In this document: one piece after another, positions 53,806-63,400 of the stretch
How positions within the stretch are numbered: the first letter of the stretch is position 1
How the letters are laid out: every line of letters begins with the position of its first letter
From: Effrenium voratum
Taxonomy: Eukaryota > Sar > Dinophyceae > Suessiales > Symbiodiniaceae
Assembly (NCBI GenBank): GCA_963377175.1
Contig: CAUJNA010000527.1
Coordinates: 62,001 to 126,000, forward strand
Direction of reading: 5' to 3'
DNA length: 64,000 nt
The notes under the pieces: generated by a model
Told to the model about the DNA's origin: nothing
The model's input: only the letters and a program-made list of their open reading frames with translations
The model's database searches: none
Program-made: the position numbers and the translations under genes

Positions 53806-54046
53806 TATTGCTGGACCCTATGATAGTTTCGAGAAGGACCTCGTAATGCCAGTCAAAGGCTCCTTGTTTTTCGAGCTTTGCCGCATCGCAAGAGGACATC
53901 TACCAAAACCCTCTGTAGTCCTGAGGATTGTTAGACACATTGTTGGGTCATACGTGAATGGGGCTGCTATTGGTTCTCTGCAATCGGGCTCGAAGAAAGG
54001 GTCTGGAATCAGTCAGCACATGGAACCCCCAAGTGATGAAAGCTGA
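53806..54046 (+). CDS. Unknown gene 2, exon after introner D3
   Basis: Completes the Leu and reads IAGPYDSFEKDLVMPVKGSL, FFELCRIARGHLPKPSVVLR and on to TGA at 54044. Coding-like throughout; product not recognised. The 3' border may lie before the TGA. Confidence 0.45.
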
Positions 54047-54165
54047 ATCACACAGTATGCTTAGACTCCCCTGAGGCGGTGTAGAGGGGGATGTGTTTGT
54101 GGTTCATTGCCAGAACCGTCCCATGTAGCCCCCGCCTACATGCGAGTCTCTGACCACATTGGTTT

Positions 54166-54428
54166 TTGTTGGGCGGTGTGGACTTGAAGCGCAGGGGCCA
54201 ACCAAAAACGAGACTCACGACCTTTGAGTCTCCCTGCTTTAGTCCACGTCTAGTCAAGATCCCAACAGGGGCCAGCGGATTTGTATGCGATGGCGAGTGC
54301 GCGCGAACGCGAAGCTTGGCTCTGTATCCTGTCATCGGCCGAAGCCTGTGCCCGATGGCCGAATTCGACGGAGCGAAGCTCATGCGCGGAGACCTTGGCG
54401 CTGTCCTTTTCGTTGCTTTAAGCGATTA
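54166..54428 (+). CDS. Unknown gene 2, possible further exon
   Basis: Frame ends ARTRSLALYPVIGRSLCPMA, EFDGAKLMRGDLGAVLFVAL. Introner M4 follows immediately. The antisense frame is also open, so the strand is not certain. Confidence 0.3.
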
Positions 54429-54429
54429 A

Positions 54430-54503
54430 CGGTTTGGGAGGACCATTGTGGTGGTAAATATATAATTTGGACTTTTTTTGGGCGATCCACCTTGCAAGTG
54501 AGT
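54430..54503 (+). repeat. Introner M4, left end lost
   Basis: GGTTTGGGAGGACCATTGTG onward; follows a coding-like frame directly. Confidence 0.7.
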
Positions 54504-54551
54504 AAAGGCTTTAAGCAGTTTGAATGGGGGGGTGGGGTACTATGAGGTAAA

Positions 54552-54660
54552 GCTGCCTCGAACAGAACCTCATGATCATGGGAGCAGAATGTGATTATCT
54601 AGCCCGTCATAACAAGTACCCTGAAACTGTTGCGTTTGCCCCGAGCGCGTTGGTATTGCA
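54552..54660 (+). CDS. Unknown gene 2, possible exon
   Basis: Frame SCLEQNLMIMGAECDYLARH then NKYPETVAFAPSALVLQ. A GA follows as possible donor. Confidence 0.3.
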
Positions 54661-54662
54661 GA

Positions 54663-55118
54663 TTTAATGCGGCATGGAGCAAAACATGTATTGCGTCCAA
54701 AACACATGATGCAGAGCTTGAATATCATATACCACCCGTTTCTCCAACGGGGTTGGGGTCTTGGATTCAATACGTCTAAAGCCAGCATTGTACCGGCATC
54801 ATGGCAGGCTGTGATAAGTGTGTAATCTTCTTCCAGCACGGAAGATCAGGGAAGCTGCTTTTAGGCAACATCAGGAAAGCTGTTGTGGGAACTCTAAGTG
54901 ACATCCCAGGAAGAATCCATTCCTCGTTAAGGGCCTCTTTTGGAGGGCAAGAACCCGAATTAGTAAACCGGTGGGTCTGTGAAGCCGGGCTCGACATCAG
55001 CCAGCGCATAGCAGCCAAGTATGGGACGGTCAGGCCCTTTCGGACCATTGTCCCCTTGGAAAACGAGGAACCTGTGCACCACCTGTCTTGGTGGCAAGCT
55101 ATTCGTTCACGTCAGAAG
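54663..55118 (+). CDS. Unknown gene 2, long coding-like frame with one internal stop
   Basis: One frame reads FNAAWSKTCIASKTHDAELE through GLGSWIQYV, a TAA at about 54777, then MAGCDKCVIFFQHGRSGK, LSDIPGRIHSSLRASF and HHLSWWQAIRSRQK. It stops being coding-like at a GT 22 nt before introner A12. The single stop could mark a small intron, two genes, or decay. No domain recognised. Confidence 0.4.
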
Positions 55119-55139
55119 GTAGGGGACCCTCTGGGAATA

Positions 55140-55236
55140 CTTCCATTTGCTTAAGATTATTATGTATTTTCCACCGTTGGTTTTAAAGGGAATCTATCAC
55201 TACTGGAACTATTTTATTTTTTCCGGGGCGCTTAGG
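55140..55236 (+). repeat. Introner A12, right end truncated
   Basis: Left end and centre intact; ends GGGGCGCTTAG without the final ATGGAAG. It follows the coding-like frame ending at 55118. Confidence 0.75.
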
Positions 55237-56155
55237 CCCCCCTTTGTTGACGTGTTGGCGCCAAGTCTTGCCTGCCTGACGAGTTGGACGTTTTCATGGT
55301 GCGCGCTCCCAAGTTCGAGAAGAAAAAAAAGACCCTTTGCTGAGAGTTGATCCCGTCTAGCCGGAGTCTGCGAGCGAGGGTCCGGATCAAGGTTCCCATC
55401 TTGGGACATGTTTTCCAGTTTGGTAAATGACGGTCGGTTCTTGTGTTCTGAGTCATGTGCTGCACATGTCAATGTGCTCATGATGCTTGGTACCAGGGCC
55501 CTTCAAAGCCTTTTGTTTCGCAGCGGGCCTTTGGGGAGTCCGGGATCAAACGCGGGTCAACGTGGACCATCTTGCGGCCTGCTGAAATGATTGCACAGAT
55601 ATCAATCCAGGGTCCTCGACCTCCGGGGGTTGCTTTTGACATCTACCAAGAAACAGACTGCCCTTTTGCGCGCGAACATGCACCCACCCTCTATCTTGGA
55701 AACCAGCTCGCGCATTTCGGTGCCGACTCACTCACTCAACTCGCGACTGGTGCGGATTCACGCAAGACTGGCTCGCAGCGCTCGCCCTTGACGTCTTGCG
55801 ACGTGCCGCCAGGCGGGCTGGGGAATGGACCCTTTTCGGGGGGGCCATGAGAAATACCCCTTTTTGGGTGCTAAGTGAATTTGCTGGGACTATTTGGGCA
55901 TGGCCTTTGGCTCCGGAACACACGTTTCACCCAACACATGTGCGGCACACATGACTCGTTTTCGAAGGGGAAGACGGGGCTCGGTCTGTTTGGTTCGGAC
56001 GGCGGCGCAAACATGACTTTGTCGACTTGATGTGATTCCTGGGGCAAAATGCCCCAGGGCCCCAAGTGACAAAGTCAGGCTGGTGAAAAGGCTAAGCCTG
56101 CAAAATGTCTGGTCCAAAAGCCTGTGGCCTCAAGCCACGCAGCTGAAGCTGGTAC
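55237..56155. other. No gene assigned
   Basis: A + frame at about 55585-55760 (GVAFDIYQETDCPFAREHAP) is coding-like and might continue unknown gene 2; phase could not be fixed. Confidence 0.3.
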
Positions 56156-56281
56156 CTTGGTGGCTCCCGGCCATCCGGTTCCTTAGCCTTTTAGATATTT
56201 TTAGTGTCTAGTGTCTTGGAACTCCGAATGTCAACCACGAAAAGTGAGTCACTTTTCGCGGAAAATCTGAGGACGGCCCAG
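56156..56281 (+). repeat. Introner F5
   Basis: Full copy in the region upstream of H3 copy 2. Confidence 0.85.
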
Positions 56282-56857
56282 GTACCTGTGCACTCTTGTT
56301 CCAGCACCCACCGTTAAAAACAAAGCTGCAGGTTTGAGTGGCAGCCCCAATGGAGCGGCTTCCCAAACCCGTGGCCCTTGGGGATCCTTTGGACATCACT
56401 TGGCGGGTTCATGTCCACCAATGAGGTTGGCCCAGTTTGGCTTCACTCAAGAATCCGGTAAGGGAAAGGTGTTGTTCTTTTGGGATCCTACTTTGATGTT
56501 CAACCTACATATGAAGTTAGAGTCATGAGTTTGAGTGGGGAAAGGGGTTGGTTTTCGGATAAGTCACGGTTTGCCCCTATTTGCAAAGGAGGCTGAGCAT
56601 CCAAAATGATGGGCCCCTGTACACCCACAATTGGCAGGGTTCCCTTCGGTTACGAAACTCTTATGCCTTCAGGGGTGGGAAAGACGTGCTTCAGCGGGTG
56701 TGCTTGAGAAGCTGCGAAATCGTGTGCGTGTTTCTTTGCTGTGTCGGATGTTTGCCGTGCGCACCAGTCTGGCGAACTTTGGGCATTCGTTACATCGACA
56801 AGGGGCCATGTTGAATTGGTTTATGTCGGTGTGTGTTGAATTGCTGTGCTGGTTGGT

Positions 56858-56860
56858 TGG

Positions 56861-56899
<39 letters not shown>

Positions 56900-56956
56900 G
56901 CTGCTTGGTTGCTTGGTTGCTTGGTTGCTTGGTTGCTTGGTTGCTTGGTTGCTTGG

Positions 56957-56988
<32 letters not shown>

Positions 56989-57200
56989 CTGCCTGCCTGC
57001 TTGCTTGCTTGCTTGCTTGGTGGCTTGGTGGATAGGTGGAGAGGTGGAGAGGTGGAGAGGTGGAGAGGTGGGTTGGTGGGTTGGTGGGTTGGTGTGTTGG
57101 TGGGTGGGTGGGTTGGTGGGTTGATGGATTGGTGGATGGAGGGGTGGGTGGGTGGATTAGTGCGTGGAGTAGTGGGTGGATTAGTGGGTCGGCGGGTCGG
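56858..57200. repeat. TTGC/TTGG tract passing into GGTGGAGA and GGTTGGTG repeats
   Basis: TTGC units (56864-56900), TTGGTTGC units (56900-56960), TTGC/CTGC (56960-57018), then a G-rich GGTGGAGA/GGTTGGTG section. Confidence 0.92.
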
Positions 57201-57256
57201 TCCGTTCGGTCGGTGGCTATTTTGTTTGTTGGGTTTGAGTGTCGCTTGGGCTTATC

Positions 57257-57341
57257 CCTTCTGTGATACAAGCTGGAATTTCCCCCCTTCCATGGGTGAG
57301 TCTTTGGGGTTCGGCCCTGCTTGTATCATTTGTATCACAGA
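57257..57341 (+). repeat. Introner L2
   Basis: TTCTGTGATACAAGC to TTTGTATCACAG, ending 120 nt before the H3 copy 2 ATG. Confidence 0.75.
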
Positions 57342-57460
57342 TTCCTTCAGTCCATTTCGAGTCAGCCCGGAAATGCCCCGAGTCAAAAAATCCCTCCGCT
57401 TCCCCCGGTTTTGACGTCGATCCCGCGATCGCCGCGCGCCGCGCAAGGGAGAGGCAACAC

Positions 57461-57486
57461 ATGGCGCGCACGAAGATGACGGCGCA
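57461..57486 (+). CDS. H3: H3 copy 2 exon 1
   Basis: Encodes MARTKMTA plus two bases of Q8; GA donor (GACTCC). An AG at GGGAGAG, 9 nt upstream of the ATG, could accept a spliced leader. Confidence 0.85.
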
Positions 57487-60400
57487 GACTCCTGGGCCGC
57501 AAAGAACAACAATTCCCGGCCGCCAGGTTCATGAGGTATCTGCGGCGGTGGATGAACATGCTTTGTGCGCGAAATAATTTCCCCACAACGTTCAATTACC
57601 CAAAGGAAGCCAAAAGAAGATGGATATATGTTCAATGTATCCAGACCCCCTATTTAGGACCCAGAGTGGGTCAATGCTTGGACACATCCACTTGGTTGCG
57701 CAAGATGATGCTAGAACAGATTTCAGTTCTAAGCATGTGGCTTTGAAGAATTGCCAAATCAATTTCTCAGCCCACTACAGAAGGGCCTTTTGAACATTTG
57801 TTGCTGTAGTTTTGGGTGGATTTGACATCGGATAGCGAGGTCATGTACGTGGATCCCTTTTCGCCCGGGGCAAAGAACCCACGATAAGTCTGGCTGAGCC
57901 AGGGGCTTTTTGCTTTTCATGGGAAGCTGGTGCACTACAATTTTAGACACAGATGGGTATTTTAGAACAGATGTGTTTGGATCGAGCGCCAACTTGAGGA
58001 ACAAGGGGGGTGGAACACAAGGCACCCCTTGCCTGAACCTTGCTCTTCAGATCAACACCCAAACGGAGATTACTCCTTTGTGGGGGGCCTATGTTTATTT
58101 GCAGGGGAGTACTTGGTGTGAGTAAATGAGCGGGACACAGATGTCCATGTTAAGACACAAAGCAACACGCGAGTGAGGTTTCGTTTGGCTTCCAGTCAGT
58201 TCACTTGACCGTCATTCGTGATTGTTTTCCTACTGCCGCACCAATATAGCCATGACAAAATAGGGAGGGAGTTCCGACATGGTGGGGACAGGCACTTTTT
58301 GTGGCAACCTCCTTTTGGGGTTTGGTCTTTTAGGGTTTGAGCCTGCAAACGACTATACCCTAGGCGAAGCCTTGTTGAGGTCTTGGGAGGCCAGAAGCCA
58401 TGGCTAAAAGACCAATACCTTAAATGTAGCTGGATTAAGCAATTAACAATATCGCAATATTGACCCGAAGCATCATTGGGCCCTCCATTAAAGGGTTCAG
58501 GGTTTGTATGGTTTTTAGTATAAGTTTGAAGGGGTCAAAATTATTTGGGTACGTGCCAACCTAGCACCCCCGCCATGTTGATTGTTGTTTGCAGTTTCCT
58601 GTTGGCTCTTGCGGAGAACTTGGCTAGTTCTTGAGATCCCCGCAAAAAGCGACTGTTGGCCTAAAGGTTCTTGAAGCACACCCCAACGGTCAAAATAGAG
58701 CAAGGAATACCCAACAAAGTGACCACCACAAACTGATCGGGGCCACGAGGCATACCCAAGATGCCCACCTGTGAAACCTGCAAAACCGATGGGACACCCA
58801 CACGGTCCAACCCCTGCGCCCCGTCCGGGAACCTCGGCCGGCATCCGCGCGCCGGGATCCGAGGAAGTCCGCGGGCGGCAAGGCGCCGCGGGAGGACCTG
58901 GCGGCCAAGGCGGCGCGCAAGCAGGCGGGAGGCGTCAAACAAAGCGGCGCTTCTTCGAGTCATACTGTGGATGGACGCAATCCATTTCGCACCACCCAAG
59001 AAACCACGGGAAGCCATTGTTTGTTGGTATTTACAGGGGAATCATCATTCCAGGGTTTCTTTCTTAGGTGGTGCAGGATTTCGTCCATCCACAGTAGGTG
59101 TCCTTTTTAGGTCAGTGTGGTCAAAAATAGGAGGCACTGGTTTAGATGGGTTTTATTCCCATTTACCAGCGCCATCCATTCTTCCAAAAGGACACCAATG
59201 GTCCCAGCGGTTGCCAGTAAAGCCAAGGTGATCACGCTTGAACCTTGTGGGTTTCCCTGTTGGTTTGCCTTGAAAGCCCAGGTGCAAGGGGGAAATTGGC
59301 ATTTGTTGGTTCGTTGGAAGGGTGCGACGGGCGAGTTTGCGCGGTCATTGTCTAGGTCCCCCAGCTAGGTACCCTTCTCTACCAACTTTTTTTGGTTGGG
59401 AGGGTTCCCCTACTAAGATAGACTACAGAAAAAGGGTACCCTTATTCTAACCTTTCTACTGGAGGACCCAGCTGTTTAACTCACTTGGCACGATGAGGAG
59501 GAGGTATTTCCTGGACTCGTTCTTGTGGACTTCTTCCCTCATGCCCACTGAACTTTGCGCTTGTTGTTTGCTTCTGGGGGGTGAGTTGCGCGGTTGTTTG
59601 CGCGATCCTTTTTTCTAGGTGTCCCAGCTAGGTGCCCTTCTCTACCAACTTTTTGGGGGGAGGGTGCCCCTACTAAAATAGACTACAGAGAAAAGGGTAC
59701 CCTTATTCTAACCTTTCTACTGGAGGACCCAGTTGTTTAACTCACTCGTCCAAAGCGAATCGACCCTTTGAGCTTCTAGTTTCCCCTTTCTGATCTATGT
59801 TTTGTCATGTCCGCAAAAGGTGAACTTTTTATGTCTGGTTCCTTTGGCCGACTGAGCTAAAAGGGAAACCGAACCCCTTTTCAGGATTGGTTTTTCAGGG
59901 CGTACGGAGCTAACACGAACCAAGTCTACTTTTCACCCGGTTCAACCAGTTTGCCCAATGGCTTTCATCCATCCCCGGAAGTGGATTTGGTCCTGAAACT
60001 TCCCTTCAAGCCAGAGACAGTCCCTTTTTGTGGGGATCTGAAGAGCTCGCCAAGTTATCCTCGAAAAAAACAAGACCGGCAGAAGCTGCAAAGGACAATC
60101 ATCGCAGCAACTCAACCAGTGTTACAACCAACCAGATGCGTCCTGAGCTGAGACTGGGGCCAAGGAGCAAGGAGGAAGGGGTCTGCATTGGTTTTGGTGC
60201 ACCTAGGGCATGTGGAGGTAGAGCGTATGGGTTGTAACATGAAGCTGGACAGTTTTGGCAACCTCACTCAGGGGGCTTGGCCCCATCTGATGATGGCTGG
60301 GCCAATGGCTGGTTCCTTCTGAGATTGATTTCAGGCGTGAATTCCGAGAGGAACATGTGTTTTTGGGACTCCTCTTTTACACAATTTGAGTTATATAAGC

Positions 60401-63400
60401 CTTCTTCGGGCTGGATTTGGGAGAAACGGGACGCCAACCACCGTTTCCGGCGTAGCCATGAACCACCGCGTGCTTTTGTTTCCGCGGAGGCGCCGGTGGT
60501 GGGGACCATGAAGAAGACCCACCGCTTTCGCCCTGGCACACTGGCGCTCCGCAGGGACCCCAAGAACTGTTCTGGTCTTGGGTGTGTGTGGCTGTGCGGG
60601 CTTTGGTGCACTTTGCCAAGGGAAGTTAGGACTTTAAAACTTTTTGCTAACCAATGGGTTTTCCGTATTAAACCACTAAAAGTTAAACTTTGGCAGGGGA
60701 GCAGAAAGCAACCGAGTGGGTGTGTGTTTCTAATGTGCCCCTCTTCGTTTTGAAGGGAATTTAGCACTACTGAACTTGCACGTTTCAAGTGACGAAACAA
60801 CCAGCTCACCCAGGAAGGTCCCGTACTTGCCGTTTTTCTTAATTTCCAACTTGTGAGTTGTAGTCTCTGTTGCGTCAGCCAAAGGATGCGGTCAAAGCGC
60901 CAGACTGCGTCCCTTTTTTTCAATGGGAAGGGTTCCCCTTTAAAGTCAACCAACCAAAAAAGGATGCCCTTTTTTTCTCTTGGCCACAGGGCAGCCGTGT
61001 ATAGTAATTTGGGACCACGAAGAATCATCGCCCAAATGCTCGGGTAACCTTGAAAAGGATGGCGTGGATTGTTTTGGACTACCAAATGATTGTTTCTCAA
61101 ATGGAAATCGGACCCCCCCGTTTGCTTGATATGTGAAGGGACAGCGAAAGGAAACCCCACATGCTTAGGGGACTGATTCCTATTTGGGAAAAATCCAACA
61201 AGCTATTCAGGCCCTTGATGCAAGGTGTAAGGGACCCAAGAAGTTTGAGGTCTTTGGGGTCAGACGTCCTCATATGATACTCATATGTTGGGTCCGGGGC
61301 TCCTCTGCTTTTTGGAGGTTGAATGCAAAATGGGGTTCTGTTTAAGAGGGTTGTGGGAGTGCTCGGGGTTTATCCCCCACTGTGATACAAGTTGGAATCC
61401 TCTCTTATTTGGGGTTAGTCTTCGAGATTCGTGGATTCCATTCAACCACAGCCCTGCTTTGGAGTAGTTCAAAGCCTTGTCTTGGAAGGGCTTTACCGGG
61501 ATGCCTAGCTGCCATATAAAGCGGACGTGGAGTTTGGCGTTGCCAAGGGATGCTTTGATGTAAACCCATTCTTCCTTTGCTTTGAGCTTGGTATAGGACA
61601 CCCGCTTTTTGGAGGGGGCTCCCTCAAAATCAACAGCCTGGATCAGGCGCCTTTTTTTCCTCACGGCCACTAGGGATTCGGAGATCACCCTATCTCACCA
61701 ATCGGAAGTTCAATCGGGGCAGACGAAAGGCCTCACATGCACATGGGCCGAGAGTCGCGAGCAGCAGAAGTTCAATCGGGGCAGACGAAAGGCATCACAT
61801 ATGGCCGAGAGTCGCGAGCAAACAGCTCAAACACCTGGAGAAGGTCCCCCAGTCTGCCAGGTAGAAAGGCGCGACACCGCCCTTCTCTACCAACTCTTTT
61901 GAATTTTGGGGAGGGAAACCCCCAGACTAGACTGCAGAAGAAAAGACGGTACCAACTTTTTCTAACGGAGGACCTAGAAAGCGAAGGGTTTCTGCACTTT
62001 ATGGAGGAGCTCCCCAGTTTGCCAAGCATCCACACACAGCCAGACCCATTTTCCCGCCCGATGCACGGGCTGCCAAAAACACACTTACCCAGGTTTTTTT
62101 GTGGACACAAGATAAGTAATGGACGGCGCCAGGTCCACGTTCCTTCTTGCATTTTGCCAAGGGATGTTAGGACTTTACCTTTTTGCCAACTAGTGAAACG
62201 GTTTTCCGTATCAAACCACGAAAAGTGATTTTCACGTTTCGCAGGGCTTCGCAGATTTCGCCACCGAGTCTTGGTGCGTTCAGGCGAGATCCGAAAGTAC
62301 CAGAAGTCCACCGACCTCCTCATCCGCCCCTTGGAGCTGGGAGTCGATTTTCGGATTTATCGATCTGGAGACCTCCACAAAGGTCTCCAGACTTCCATTT
62401 GTTTAAGAATATGTTTTATGTTCCCCTGTTGGTTTTAAAGGGAATTTATATCACTACTGGAAATATTTGTTTTTTTCCACGGGGCTTAAGCAAATGGAAG
62501 CAGATGTGTGGACGTTTGGGGTGCAATTTGTTGCTTCCCTGCGTGCCTCAGCTTCTGACAACCCATTTTTTGGTGTTTTCCCTTCAAGGGTTAGCCAAGG
62601 GATGGACGATCTGTCAACTGGTGGTTGGGCCCTCTGCATTTCGAGAAAAGCGCAACACCGCCCAAGAGCACGCTGGGATCCCTCGTTTCAGGTTTTGGAA
62701 CTGCTGATTAAAACATTGACTAGGTCCCCCAGTCGTGGTTTTTGTAACCCCTTTTTTTGGGGGGGAGGGTTCCCCTACTAAAATCGACGTCCTGAAAAAA
62801 GTTGGTACCCTTATTCTAACCTCTCTGGAGGACCTAGCAGATGGTTGTTGTTCGGGGAAAGCCGCACTCAGCCGCCAAAGCACCACTACTTGGGCTGGCC
62901 TGACCAAATCAAGACATGATCACAGCATCTCAACTTTTCCGTTTGAATTAGGGTTGTCTTCAAAAGAGGTGTTGGGAACCCCACCAGCTATCCCACTTGC
63001 CCCTCATACTGTGGATGGACGAAATCCGTTCGCACCACTTTGACACCATGGTTGAGTTTTGTTTGCCTTTTTGTTTGGTATTTAGTTGGGGAATCGATTC
63101 ATTCCAACTTGGCTCTGGGTGGACACCATCCACGTGTACTCCTTATGCCCTGCTAGGCAAGCTCCCATTTCAGCGCTTGGTGAAGGAGATCGCCCAGGCC
63201 ATGGCTCGATTTGCCACGCCGGCTCCGCATGCTGAAGCCAGCGTGTTCCCAGCCCCAAACTCGGGTAGGCACCTCCCAGCGACGATTCCATGGAAGTGCA
63301 AACAAACCCGGTAGAAAGACGACCTTCTTGAATGAAAGGGGCTTTATGCACTTCCATGTTAGTTGGTGATGGTATATGACACAATAAAACGCAACAGCCG

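Noticed and set aside
56631..57414. Leu/Cys/Ala-rich frame suggesting a membrane protein, and a Pro/Thr/Ser frame on the other strand
   Set aside because: Produced by TTGC/TTGG and GGTTGGTG tandem repeats.
60264..61160. 298-codon reverse-strand frame
   Set aside because: It overlaps H3 copy 2 exon 3 antisense and introner D4; no protein-family feature.
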